Assembly: GCF_000315625.1 (NCBI RefSeq)
Contig: NW_005434611.1
Location: 1-64,000, forward strand
DNA from: Guillardia theta CCMP2712
Lineage: Eukaryota; Cryptophyceae; Pyrenomonadales; Geminigeraceae
Reading direction: 5' to 3'
DNA length: 64,000 nucleotides
Below the pieces are notes generated by a model that made no database searches, was not told the DNA's origin, and worked only from the letters and a program-made list of their open reading frames with translations. Positions 52,396-64,000 of the stretch are shown piece by piece; within the stretch, counting starts at the first letter, position 1, and every line of letters begins with the position of its first letter. The translations under genes and the position numbers were made by a program.

Positions 52396-55300
52396 AGCGA
52401 GTGTCGTACCTGATAGCTTCACTATCTGCAGTGGTGGGACGGGAGCCTCCGAGATAAGGAGGAAGGGAGGGAGTGTCAGGGAAAGGAGGCATCTGAGTTG
52501 AGTCAAGCGAGGAAAGGGAGCAAGAGGAGAGCAACTTGAATTGGAGAGTCGAGAGGAGTGTCAAGGTCACCCCGGTCAATCGTTAGGTTTGCGGGCCTGC
52601 ATCGTCTCGTTGAGGGGAGGGAGGAGGACGAAGACGAGGAGGACGAGGAGGACGAGGAGGAGGATCGGGGGGTAGGAGGAGGAGGTTTTCGAGTAGGAGA
52701 TGCAGTAATTTGGAGGGAGAGACGAGAGAAGAAATCAGAGCAAGCTACCTTCTATCCCTCAACTCGGTCAGAGAGTGGATCTGCCAAACGTATCCAATGA
52801 GGTGAGGGTAAGGGGATTGAAGGGAAGAGCGAAGAGAACGGTGAGGAGAATAAAGATCAGTTGCACCTTCGCTTGTGCTTGTTGCAGCTGTCTCGTCACG
52901 TCAGTCAGCTTGTCTTGAGCCTGTGAACTGCGTCATGACACAACTCAACATCTGTCGAATCAACCTCCTCTCTCATCAGCATCGCCTGATCCCGTTGATT
53001 CGTCATGTTTCTCAACAGTTCAGCAAAGTGAACGTTCGCCTGGTCCTCACTCTGACAGCATACGTCACCACCTCCTCCTCTTCCCTGCCACTGACCTCTT
53101 GCGAGAGTCTCTCCATGTCAAATTCTCTCTGAACAAGTTGTTTCTTCAAGTCAGCCTGCAAAAATAGTCAGCTATTCCATCCTCTCTCCTTCCCCCTCCC
53201 CCTTCTCCCTTCCTCCTCCTTGCGCTCTTTTTTCTCACTTTGCTTCAAGCAGCTCTCAGCTCCATCTTGCCTTGTGCTCTCAACCTCCCTAGCTCCAAGA
53301 TCCCCCCTCCCTCCCTCCCTCCCTCCCTCCCTCCCTCCTCTCTCTTCCCTCTCTCCTCTCTCTCTCTTCTCCCCCTCCTATCCTCTTCCTCTCCTCTTCC
53401 TCTTTCTGTTGGTACCTCCCGCTTGCAGGCTTCATTGAGCTCCTCCCGCATCTTGTCCAGGTCTTGACGCCTCTGTCCAACGGTCAGTCACGTCAAGGAG
53501 ACGTCACGTGTCACCTCCTCCAGCAATCTTTTCAACGATGAAACCTGAATGTCAATCTCAGACCTTCAATCCTTCTTCCCGCTCCATCCCCTCTCACTCC
53601 CATCCTTAACTTCCCTCCTCCTTTCCTCTCCCCTTCCCTCCCTCTCCCCTCCTCTCCTCTCCTCCTCTATTTTGCCCCCTATCACCCCTGCTTCTTCCCC
53701 TCCCTTGATTTTCCCCTCCCTCCTCCTTCCACAGTTTCTCCCGTCTGCCACCTTCTCGCGCAGCCCAGTGATCTCCTCTTCCAGCAGAGACTTCTGCGAG
53801 CTGCAGCAGCGACATGACGAAAGAACTCATACATCACGTCTCACGTCAGATTCCTCTCAGCTTCCATTCTGCTGCTCTCAGCGTTCTCGTACTTCCTCTC
53901 CAGACCCTGCAAGGGCAACATCACCAGCAGCTCCTCCTCCTCTTGCTCCGTGTCCTCGAAGATCTACCTTCCCTCCCGCCGCTCCTCCTCAAAGACTCCC
54001 TCCCTTCCACCCACACTCCTCCGCCTCCTCACCTGAATGGCTTCAAGGTGCGCAAGCTCCATCTCCTGCAGGTCTCGTTGAGCTTTCATTGCACTCTCAT
54101 GCTTCCTGACGTGAAAAGTTCAAAATAAAAGTTTAAAAGTCTTGCTGTCAACTTGTCTCTCTCAGCGGTGATGACAACAAGTTCTTCGTTGAGAGTCTCG
54201 ATCTTTTTCTCCGCCTCCCGCACTTGACCTTGCCAAACATCCCATGGTGAGGTGGTATGCGCACAGGGTGAAGGCAGAAGCAAGGAAAGCGAGGAGAGAA
54301 GGGAGAAGAGGATAGAGAGCAGAGAAGAGCAGAAAGCGGCAATGAAAGGAGTGAGAAGCAACGAGGTCGAGCGAAAACCTCTCAGTGTCTTCTCCTGATC
54401 TTCGAGTGCTCTTCTCAATTTGATCTCGAAGTCCTTCAAATCGACGTCATCTCAACGAGTTCAGCTCAATCACCGCAAATGACCTCTTGCTTGCCCTCGG
54501 CTTCACTCTGACTCGTTTGAATCATTCGCTGCAATTCTGCAATCTTATCTCTACTTGTCAGTGAGGTCACACGAGCGGTCTTCCCATGGCACTGACTTTA
54601 TCTTCTTTCTCTTCGATAATGCTCTTCGCAGCCAGATCAGACGCCTCACCCACCATCAAGTCGACGCGTCACCTCATACTTGGCGTTGAGCTCTCTCAGG
54701 GCCCTGGCGTGTTCGTTGGAGCTGCTGGGGCGTGAGGCGGGTCGAATTGAACAAGCCAGCTCACCGGTCTGACTTGTCTCTCTGCAACGCAAAGATCTCG
54801 CTCTCCATTCTCTTGAGCGATTCACCTGAGGCAACCATGACGTTCACAACGCAGATCAAGGGCGGCTCCAGAGCTCATGCGCGGGCTGGACTTGTTCAGG
54901 GCAAGAGCAGGTACCTTTCTCTGACGATAGCTTGTTGAGAGACTCGTTGGACCTTCTCGCTTCCTCGAGGAGATTCTCAAGTTCCGTGATCTGCTCATGA
55001 GTCAACAAGAGCGTCAGGGGGGGAGGCACAGCAAGCTGGAATGTCTGAGAGCAGAAACGTGTTCTCACCTTGGTGCTCAGATCTTGATTGTTCTTCTGCA
55101 ACTTTCGGATCTCAGCGTGAAGATCGTCTTCCCTTGACTTGCCCTCATGCTGCGATCAACGATCCGTCACTAAAACCCTCCTCGTCTCCCCAGCAACCTC
55201 GAATCTTCTCATCAGATCGTCGAACGACACGCTCATGTCTCTCCTTTGCACCTCCAACACGTCATCCTGCGTGGACTGCGTCATGACCCACATCGCATCC

Positions 55301-56165
55301 TCTCCGTCTCCTTCCTCCATACCTTCTCTGAGAGCTGCCGCACGAAGTCTCGTCGCATCTCATCCATGCTATTCCTTAGCTGCAGGAGCATCAGTTGAGC
55401 GATGGTGATTCTTCGTTCAGACCTTCCGTATCTCCTCATCCTTGCTCCGTCTCACACTTTCCAGCTTTTCCTTCATCTCCAGAATGTTTTCCTTGTTGCG
55501 GTCTTCAATGAAAGGAGGAGAAAACTTGGAAGACGAAGAAGGGGGAAAGGGGGGCGGAGCTGGAGGAGGAGGACTACTACCTGATGATGATCTGCAAGCT
55601 GCCGCGATTGCTCCTGCGGCACCTGATCAACCAGCGTGACAGGACAACTTGCTCCACTCACTCTCTCTGCTCGAAGTTGCGACTCCATCTCATCTGCTGC
55701 TACCTGTGCGCTGGGGTGAATGGAAGGAAAGTCACTTGCTCTGAACAAGCCTTGAGGTCGCTAATCTCAGCGTCTCTATCTCGAACCATGTTCTTCAGGT
55801 TCACGAACGCAGAGTCATATCTGCAGACAACGTCAGATGCACGAGTATCAGCACGGAACAACAACCTCTCGAGCTCTGCATCCCTATCTTCGATCAGCTT
55901 CAGGTTGTACTGGAAGTCCACCTTGAGTTTCCTGCATCCAGGTCACCGTCAGCCGCTCTTGGTTCGCCATACCTGAAGTTCTCCTTCAGGTCTGCGATCT
56001 GTCGGTCCCTCTCTGTGATGGTAGATTCCAAGGCCTGTTGCAAGGTCACATCTCCCTCATCATGGCTCAAGGTCGTTCCTGGATCCGTAGCTCGTTCATC
56101 TCCTGGAGCTCCTTCTCCTTCTGCCCTATCAGCTCTCTTAAAGCGCTGGCCGGGTTGACCGGCAT
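51174..56165 (-). CDS. long coiled-coil protein in many short exons (possibly centrosomal or flagellar)
   Basis: Along the minus strand about 30 short blocks in GT-AG frames encode almost continuous heptad sequence. Examples: ALRELIGQKEKELQEMNELR (start ATG 56165), ERDRQIADLKENF, YNLKLIEDRDAELER, VNLKNMVRDRDAEISDLK, ILEMKEKLESVRRSKDEEI, ITELENLLEEARRSNESLN, KKIETLNEELVVITAERDKL and, near the end, ALKRVTAERDKLIQISNMLR followed by an acidic segment (EGQDEEDEEGDAWESIEKS). Each exon covers a few heptads and the introns are 40-200 bases, several holding microsatellites (a GACGAG run at about 52322-52393, a CCCT run near 53306-53337). One intron, 51402-51445, has a GC donor. The exon set is incomplete and the stop (51174) tentative. 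Such coiled coils often act at basal bodies, but I have no specific match. Confidence 0.6.
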
Positions 56166-56621
56166 GGCGTCCTGGGTGTCAAGGAAGATCGTCAGTCGTA
56201 GTTGATCACAGAGATCGCTTCACACATTTGTATTTCTCTCGTCTCTACAAGCCACTCCTATACAAGCTACCCCTTTACAACTCCATTAGATCCCTTCATG
56301 TCCTCTGCTCTGCTCTGCTCTGCTCGCATGACATCGCATCTCCTCTCATCCCTTCACATCTTTTCGTATCTTCTCTCTCCCTCTTCCCGTTCATCTCTGA
56401 TTTCTACTCGCATCACTGGCTCCCTCTCGCATCTCCCGCGCTTACCTCCGCCATTCCCCGACAAACAGGTTGGTGGAGGCTGAAGTATTTCAAATTTGGC
56501 TCATAAATTGCTGCAACAAAAATGAAATTTTATGAAATGGAATCGAGGCAAGTATCAAGTTTCAAGATTTGAATACAGGCGGTCTGGTCTTCATCGCTCC
56601 TCAACTACCCACTCGCGTCAT

Positions 56622-56695
<74 letters not shown>

Positions 56696-57126
56696 ACTCC
56701 TCCCTCCACATAATCAGTTTTACCTTCCCCACCTCTTCAATGTTTCTTTTGAATACGCCTTCCTCTATCGTTTCTCGTCTCTCCTCCACCCACCGCATAC
56801 CCACCTTCATCCTTTCGCAGCAGCAGCAGCAGCAGCTAGGTTATCTCAATCGACTCGCTCGTCGCAATCATTATTTTCAACTTCGTACAAGGCAAATTTG
56901 GTTTCATTCACTTCAAGAATGTAAAAATGGTTGGGAAAGATTAAAGTTCAAGTGTTTCACATGGAGAGATTTCTATAGCAGACAACAAGTCAATCGAAGC
57001 TGTAGTGTGTTGTGATACTCCGCCCCTGCCACAGTCATGAGACCTCCACCATCCCCTCCAAGAAACAAGGGCTAGCAACGCACTACTCTTCTCCCTATCC
57101 ATCCTTCTCAGTTCCTCAAGCTCTCA
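56166..57126. other. intergenic with a (CTCCTG)n microsatellite
   Basis: 56625-56700 is a run of CTCCTG hexamers and 56818-56836 a short CAG run. The poly-Leu and poly-Ser ORFs across them are artefacts. No gene seen. An upstream exon of the coiled-coil gene or a further 3' exon of the collagen gene could lie here. Confidence 0.5.
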
Positions 57127-58841
57127 CTACTCACCATTGTTGCACTTGATGTAGTCGACGCCCTTCACGTAGTAGTTCCGAGGGCAGGAAACATCGCCAG
57201 TCTCACGCCTGTCGTCATCGAGTCAAGAAGCGAAGGACGAGGAAGAGAATGGAGGTGTACATGGCATGGAAGATATCGTTGCCGTTGATTACACACTCGC
57301 CAGTGACGTAGCTGACAATTCAGTCAAACTCGAGAACCCCTTTCGCTCCTCTCCTCTCCTTCACCTGCAATGCTCGGTAGCTGGGAAGCGTCCAGGAGGT
57401 CCTGGAGGCCCAGCGGGCCCTTGGATGCCGATCCCAGGGACTCCGGGAGCCTGGGGCCAAGTTAGCGAGAGCCTGAACAAAGGGGAAGCCAGAGCAAGTA
57501 GGTGCGCCAGGCCATGAGGGAGGACGGAAGGACAGACAAAAGCTGGAGGAACAAGCAGGCCAAGAGAGCGAGAACAGGAGAGGCAGGGAAGGAGTAATGT
57601 GCCATTTCTTACCCCAGGGGGACCAGGCAAGCCAGGATTTCCTCTAGGACCCTGTCAAAATCACAGCGTCAACGCCTGGAGCATGCGCGTCGCTGGTTTG
57701 ACCTCCGGACCCTGCACGCCCATCGGACCGATAGGCCCCCTCTGCCCAATCTGACCAGGAATACCTGTGGGGTAGTCACTACACTTGAGTCCAGAAGCCA
57801 AGCAGTGGGAGGTAAAGATGGTGGTACACGTTGAGAAAGGTCGAGCACAGACGCGATAAGATGGCGGCCAACCACAACGAGACACAGCAACACAGATAGG
57901 AGTAGGACCAGCAAGACGATTTGAGGAGGCTACGGTGAGATGTCAGCTTTCTCTTCACCTGGAGCCCCGGGTCGTCCCGTGTCACCAGGCCTGCCTTGAT
58001 CGCCAGGAGGCCCTCTCAGGCCCCGATATCCCCTAGGGCCCATGGGACCTGCCGGTGAACGTCAAGGCACGTCGCATTTTCACTCACTCCACGCACCCTG
58101 AGGGCCCATGGCACCGGGTGAGCCTGGAGAACCGTTCTGCCCTGCAGGGCCCGTCGGTCCAGGGAGACCCTACCAGGCACAGTGAGTATGTCTAGAGGAC
58201 AGCGTCTTCGCGGCGGTATACCTGGGGTCCGCTCATGCCGGTTGGTCCGGGCTGCATTGCGACGGTGTTGATCCTCTGATGCAGGATCCTTGATTCGCGC
58301 GCCAACCTCCTGTCGTACGCCTGCTCCAGGTTCACGATCTTGGCGGCGAACTGCTTCTTGAGCAGTCGCATGGCAGCTCGAAGTTTCTTGATCATGTTGG
58401 CATTTTCCATGTCACCCCGTACAACCTCTCTGTTGGTTCTTTCGAGTCTGCCGATGTTCTTCTCAGCTATTTCGAACATGTCAGACCGGCATAAATATCA
58501 CATAGAACGTGCAAACCTAGAGGCTCCCATGGCTTAGGTGGAGGAACCCACTCCGATTGTGACGGCTCAGCTTCCTGTTCCTGAGGAACATCTGGGGTCG
58601 CCTGCACGGCTGGTGGTGGCGGCGAAGACGGCTCTTCCTCCACCTCCTTCTCCGTTTCCTCCACGGGGTTGAGCGTTCCGGTGACTTTCCATGTGGGCAT
58701 CATGGTCGTTCGCGATCCCTCGACCAGGGACGTTGGCTTCCGCTCATGGGCTCTGAGACTGACGAGGGACAGGAGGACTAAGAGGATCAGCCCTGCAGCT
58801 CCTGCCGCCGCCGCCGCCGCTCCCTGCCTCCTCCTCGACAT
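57127..58841 (-). CDS. type II transmembrane collagen-like protein (8 exons, 333 aa)
   Basis: Exons: 58841-58517, 58466-58222, 58169-58097, 58048-57959, 57764-57703, 57651-57613, 57450-57365, 57208-57127. The start is the ATG at 58841 (MSRRRQGAAAAAAG), followed by one membrane helix (AGLILLVLLSLVSL, about 16-30), a Glu/Pro-rich stalk, then a long helix likely to trimerise (NANMIKKLRAAMRLLKKQ). From about residue 182 Gly-X-Y triplets dominate (GLPGPTGPAGQNG..., GPMGPRGYRGLRGPPG..., GIPGQIGQRGPIG...), about 35 triplets with one visible interruption (GVPGIGIQG). Exons 3-6 end or begin at glycine codons, as in animal collagen genes. The C-terminal domain has three cysteines (EHC, DVSC, YIKC). It would be a cell-surface trimer, with prolines in the Y position open to hydroxylation. 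Confidence 0.88.
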
Positions 58842-58879
58842 GCCCCGAAGAGACACGGCGGTTTCGGAACCGTTGAAAT

Positions 58880-59400
58880 CCGTTTCTGATAACGAATATT
58901 TCGATAGGCGGGGCCTGCCGGGGCCCCGGGCCCCTCAGGGCCTGGGCATCACCGTACGGTCCTGCCAGTGCCCGGGCCGGCCCAGCGAGTCACTGTGACC
59001 GCCTGAGGCTCCCGTCGGGTAGTGGCTGACGGAGCACAAGATTGTTAGACTTGTACAGTGACAAGTTGTAACAAGATCGGACAGTTTTTGCTCAAGACCA
59101 AGTTTAATGTACACAAAAGTGACTTGACCAGAATTGAGGAGCACATGAGAGATAGACTGTACGCTAGGATGTGAAACCCAAGCATCCAGACATGAGAGGA
59201 CCTTAGCGAGACGGCTGGTTTACATGAGAGTTTTTGTTAACTCGGCGCTATCTGACTGGCACGGCTGGCATAGTATCGATCCATCAGTGGCACTGAACAG
59301 TGCGGGCCGGGCACGGGGCAGACGGAAGTTAATGGCCGAACTTCGGAACCGTTGAACAGGCTTGTCAGTCCGTTGTCCATTTATTTTCCGAGTTCCGGGT
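58880..59400. repeat. GC-rich island 5 and flanking intergenic DNA
   Basis: 58910-59020 is extremely GC-rich (GGGGCC, CCCGGGCC). The word cggaaccgttgaa occurs on both sides (near 58866 and 59345), and GTGAC/GTCAC and CAGTG words recur as in the other islands. No gene seen. Confidence 0.5.
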
Positions 59401-59463
59401 CTCACGAGTCATCGTCCGGGCCTCGCTCGCCTCTAGCGGCAATTAAACTCTCACTCGCCTCTT

Positions 59464-62400
59464 CTACTGACATCCCCGCACGCGCCCATCTTCGCACCCC
59501 ACGAGGATCATGCGGGAATACGGCAGGACCTCCACGCACGAGATGTTGCTGCGACAGCCTCGGTCAGCTCAGCTTCTTACCCGCCTCCGGTCCAGCTGGG
59601 CTCACCTTCGAACGTCTCGCATCCGACTTTGATCGACAGCTCGAGGAGCGTCTGCAAACACAAGCCCTCCAGCTAGAGCAGCGACAGCCTGACAAGAGCG
59701 ATAGGTACAAGCTCAGCGGTAGGAAGGAGCAGGAGAAGACTGAGGGAGAGCAGCCATAGCGTGAGGAGGAGAGGAGGGCAGTAGTAGAAGGAACAAGCAG
59801 GGAGACTAGCAGGACACAAGTGAACATGCGCTACCATCGAGCTGGGCATCACTTTCAGGTCAACCACAGGATCAGTGAGGTACAGCCGATCCCTTCCCTC
59901 CTGCGTTTCAGACGTGAGGAGGGGAGAAGAGCTTGCGCTGCTCCCGCACCTTCCCGCTCCACCTCGACAGCCTCGGCAACATCAGCCATGCTGTGCTCCA
60001 CAGCAGCTCCTCTGAGCCTTCACTCTGACACAAGGCAGTCACCCCCTGCCACGTCAACCGCCTCCTCTCACATCCCACACGGCAAGCGACTTGTCCATGG
60101 AGGCAGTGATAACGTGCGTCCCCTTCGTTTCCAGCCCCGTGATCGCTCCTTCGTGCGCCCTCCACGTGCTGTAAACACATCCAGCAGCAGCTCAGCAGAC
60201 TCAGCAACTCGCAGCAGGTCCGCCTGACCTCTGCAAGACCCCCGACCTGAGGTCCATCACGCACACCTGACCTGTGCTAGTGCCCATGAAGATCGACCCT
60301 CGTGATGCTTTGATGCTCAGCACGTTGTTCAGGGCAGGCGGCAGGTGCCTGCGGGCAACGTCGGTCATGCTCGCCGTCGCCAGTTCCCTCTCTCACCACT
60401 CGACTCCCTTGCTCTTGCTCCTCAGGTCTACAACCTTGACAGCGACAGGCCCAGGATACTTGGCGGTACACGCAAGGATGGCGTTGCCTCCAAACCAGAA
60501 CCTGCGGCTGTGTGAGGCAAGTAACGAGCTGCTGCTGCTCCCACTCAGTCGCTGCAACGTCGCCTTCCAGGCACGCGAAGCTGGTGATGCTCGCAACATG
60601 CCCGCTCGTCAAGACGCCCTTGTGTGTCTGCATCCTCTGCAGCACCTGACGTGTTGCGTCAAGCTCGCTCGCCGGCCCTTCAGTCTCGCTGCACCTCGAA
60701 GTCCCACACGTGGATCTCAGTGTCAAGTGACACAGCCCAGGGTCTGCTGGGAAGCAGCTGGACGCGCGTCACTGGTTCGCGATGTCCTGTGTACATCCCC
60801 TCGCAGTTCAAGTTATGCGGAGACCAGAGACGGACGGTCGAGTCCTGCAGGTCAAGTCAGAGGAGAGGAGGGGCGGGTAGCGAGGATGTGCGGACTTTGC
60901 TTCCTGTGAAGAAGACTCGCTCGCTGGGATGCCGACAGATGCACTTGACGTTTCCTGTGTGTCCCTTCCACGAGCACGCGAGAGCTGAGGGAGAAGTGAG
61001 AGGCTCGTCTCGCAACCTCCTCCTCCACCTCCATTGAAGGTCCACTCCCACGACCTGTCCTTGACCACGATGCTCCCTTCTCCCGCCTGCCGCTGCTCCC
61101 CGAAGCCCGACCAGCGCGCTATCCCGCTCTCTCGATCCGCCGCCCTCCTGTCCTCGGCAAGCGATCGAGTCGGGAGAGGCTTGGAGGACGCATGTTTGGC
61201 GACAAGAGACTCGATGAAGGCATGGTTGCGAACAGCTTGACGGATCGTCGACTGCCACTGGGCGCAGGAAGGGTCGGAGGGAGGGACAAGATCAAGCAGG
61301 GAGTGGTAGACGTCATGGACTATGTCAGCGCTGTACATCAGCTTCAACTGACTCCTGCTCTCTGCCGACAGCCCGCGCTGAGAAGACGGCTGGGAGGGAC
61401 AAGTCAAGGCTTGCGAGAAGGAAAGGAAGGGAAGTGAGGGCAACTAGACATGAGGAAGGAGAAAGACGAAGAAAAACGAGAACGGAGGGACGAGAGAGGA
61501 GGGAGAGAGGTGGGGGACAGGACGGAGAGAGAAAGGAGCGACAAGGGAGAAGGAAGGGAGAAAGGAAGAACCACAGGAGGAACCACAGGAGGAACCACAT
61601 GAGGAACCACAGGAGGAACCACAGGAGGAACCACAGGAAGAACTTTCCTCTCTCCCTTCCCTCTCCCTTTTCCCTCCTTGCTGAAGGGGAGAGGAAGAGC
61701 AGAGGATGGGGAGACGAGAGGGCACTTACATCCGACCCTCCGAGCCCGAGGGGATTGCTACCAGTCACAAACCCCTTGGAATAAATTTGAGTCAGCGACA
61801 TAAGCCAATTAGCGAGTCCGAGGAGGAGATGCTTTCTGACTGCGTCTGGTCCTGACTTGCCCAGCAGGTCGCAGAGAATACTCGTAGTCACCATGACAGA
61901 CTCTCTCGAAGTCATCCGACTGCCCCCCTCCTCCTCCTGCTTGCACTCTCTTACAGGAACCTCTGTCAGGAGGCGGAGCAGGATGGAGTTGTGGAGGAGG
62001 CAGAGGTCCATGGAGCTCGTGCTGGATACCATGGGCAGCATCTGCTCGATCGTCGTCAAGATCAGCAGAAAAGAGTCTCTGCGCGTGAAAGTCTTCCCGT
62101 CCTTCCCAGCTCCGCCCGCCCTCTGCCCATCGCTATCATCGGGGGACCTCTCCTCTGCCAGCGTCTTGTGTGCCGCCACTCCTCTCCTCCCCTCCGTCGA
62201 CCCGAAGGTCCAGTCGTAGAGGACGGCGAGCATGCGCGGGACGAGGAGCTGGGAGCACCAGACCTCTCCCATCTTCGTCCCAAGATCCACTAGGAACCCA
62301 GAGACCCGCCCTGAGGCATCCCGGGCGAGTTTTGGGACGAGGGGGTCGGCGATGTGGATCAGGCTGACTGCCTCCCCTAGCACTTCTCCTGTGAGGCCCA

Positions 62401-64000
62401 CCAGGGTTCGAGAGACGCGGGAGGAGACGGTAGAGCTCGGCGAGTTCACGAGGAGGGCGAGGAGGCGAGGGAGGAGGGAGTGGAGGAACGAGTCAACGCC
62501 GAACGAGTCGATCCATCCGGCGACAGAGGACACGTCGAGGAGCCCAGCCATCGCCATCGCCTCCTGCTTGCTGTCCCGGTCCGTTTTGCTTCCGCTGGAG
62601 ATCAGCTGGAGCAGGTGGGGCAGGACCAGTCTTTCGCTCTCCTTCTGCCCGATGCCTCTGCAGAAGATGGGAACAATGGAGCGCAGAACGTCAACCTCCT
62701 GCTCCTCCTCCTCGAACGCCTGAAGGATGTCAGGCAGGAGGGTGAGGAGGAGGGGAGATCGCATGAGAGCAGCGGAAGCTCGATGCGTGTCCTGGAGGAC
62801 AGCTCGGACCTTCTCTCTTCTCATCCCCGCGTTCACGGAGCAACGGAGGAGCTGCACGAGCTCGAGGAGGGGATGAAAATACTCAGGGAAGATGCGATGG
62901 GAGGAAAGAGCTTTCAAAGGCTCCGCAGGTCCAGGTGCGATCGATTTGACGTCCGTTGAGATCGACTGCGAGTATTCCCCCAGCAGGCCGAGCCGAAGCA
63001 CCTTGTCGCTGTTGAAGGGTTCTTGAACGGACGTCAGCACCTTCGACTTGCTCTCAACGTCTGATCGCAACATCCTAGCGAGACACTGACTGGTCCTCGC
63101 ATGCTCGAGAGCGTCCTGAAGTAGAGCTGGGATGGAGCCCGCCCGTGACTTGTTGCCCTCCTCTCCCAATCCTCCTCCTCCTGCCTGCAGCTGCTTGACG
63201 GAGTCCACGAACGATCCCAAGGGGAAGTCGACTGAGGGGAAGTGACAGAGAGAGTCGTTGAGCAGGTGAGAGTCGCTCAAAATCAGCTCCATCATCGTCG
63301 AGTTATCGTGACATATGTAGGAGGAGAAGTTGCCGACAAAGTTGAGATCCCTTCTCGTCGCATCCTCCCCCAAGCACGAGCCTCCTGCTCTCCCGGAGCA
63401 GCCACTGGCCTCCATCAGCACTAGATCCTGCACAAGGAGAAAGGCGGAGTTTGACTCGTCCGTCAGCAGGCAAGACTCGTCAAAGCCCAGGGAGCTGAAA
63501 GTTCTTTCCGCTCCTTCTCCTTCATCCCCCGAGCTCCTCTGACTCCTTCCCAACACCTCCCGATGCGCGTTCGACGGTCGGATCAGCATCTCCATGTCTA
63601 CCCGCTCCCCGATCGCCTTTCGGATCCCAGCAAACAGCGACTTCTTCGTCTTCTTCTCTGCCACCACCTTCAAGGTTCCTGTCTCGCTCCCTCCCTCCTC
63701 CTCCGCAACCTGGACAGGGTGATCTGCCTCCACCGGACGTTCGCGGGAGGAGCAGGAGGAGTCGGAGGAGACGAGGTATCGCTCGATGTTGGCGACCTTC
63801 TGCTTGTTCGAGACCCTCCGCGGGGGGTGCGGACGTTGGAACAAGACGCAGAACCCGCGGTAGGACGGGAAGGTATTCTCCTTCAAAGGCACGTTCTTGG
63901 CGTCGATCGCCTCCTGTCCGACTAATTTGCAACCGAACGTGAGGTCGATCCACTCGTGCAGGCTCGCCGACACCTCATCGCTCTCGAGCATCATGCGGTG
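59464..64000 (-). CDS. WDR81: WDR81-like BEACH-WD40 protein (5' part outside the window)
   Basis: The first visible exon runs from the right edge to 61730 and opens within the end of a BEACH domain (SASLHEWIDLTFGCKLVGQ, AIDAKNVPL). About 700 residues with helical-repeat character follow. Next exons: 61389-61029, 60984-60896, then from 60844 onward several short ones. They encode WD40 blades: WKGHTGNVKCICRHPSERVF, DSTVRLWSP, HVWDFE, VITASMDKSLAVWDVRGG, and the last blade SCVEVLPYSRMILVGCEDGR ending at the TAG at 59466-59464. WDR81 works with WDR91 on endosomes, restraining phosphoinositide 3-kinase and promoting ubiquitinated-cargo clearance (family knowledge). Junctions between 60844 and 59560 are not all resolved. 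The intron 61390-61729 contains a 12-base repeat (aggaggaaccac). Confidence 0.85.

Noticed and set aside
56532-57015. Poly-Leu or Cys/Ser-repeat ORFs on the plus strand
   Set aside because: Produced by the (CTCCTG)n microsatellite, with no conserved flanking sequence.
61434-61784. Repeat ORFs with NHRR or FLLW units, including the tail of the long minus-strand frame
   Set aside because: They lie in the WDR81 intron that begins with GTAAGTG at 61729. The 12-base repeat keeps the frame open by chance.

Overview
The window is eukaryotic nuclear DNA: spliceosomal introns of about 40-340 bases interrupt most genes, codon use is mildly GC-rich, and the genes are typically eukaryotic (beta-adaptin, a BBS6/MKKS-like chaperonin, PET117, WDR81, Myb, ammonium transporter, CYP97, prolyl 4-hydroxylase). 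A CYP97 carotenoid hydroxylase with a signal-peptide-like leader plus plant-type telomere repeats (TTTAGGG) suggest an alga with a complex plastid, possibly a cryptophyte such as Guillardia; this is inference.

Layout. Positions 1-11590 look like a left chromosome end or subtelomere. Blocks of CCCTAAA and variants on the + strand (8629-8706 and 11391-11588) flank two minus-strand non-LTR retrotransposons. The distal one has a disrupted ORF1 (8444-6397) and an ORF2 open from 6387 through the left edge of the window (at least 2,129 codons with no stop). ORF2 carries a Ulp1-type cysteine peptidase, a repeat linker, an APE-type endonuclease and a reverse transcriptase. The proximal one (11257-9110) keeps only an intact ORF1 and a repeat-rich 3' tail that joins TTTAGGG repeats directly.

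From 11.9 kb the sequence is gene-dense: a PlsC/LPCAT-like acyltransferase (+), an MKKS-like chaperonin (-) with PET117 (-) just upstream, a PBP-fold protein (+), beta-adaptin (-) with a zinc finger in its hinge, two uncharacterised genes (+), a dead PIF/Harbinger transposon with perfect ends, a c-Myb-type R2R3 factor (+), an ammonium transporter (-), a prolyl 4-hydroxylase (+), CYP97 (+), a secretory ankyrin protein (+), an IMP1-type peptidase (+), a small membrane protein (-), a GT90/CAP10 glycosyltransferase (+), a J-protein (-), a long coiled-coil gene (-), a transmembrane collagen (-) and a WDR81-like BEACH-WD40 gene (-) that runs off the right edge.

Neighbours are mostly packed tail to tail, with 20-270 bases between convergent stops. 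Several introns read best with GC-AG borders. Very GC-rich islands recur between genes, and many introns contain microsatellites or minisatellites. Exon coordinates were worked out by hand from reading frame, splice consensus and remembered family conservation. They are internally consistent in phase unless stated otherwise, but no search was run.
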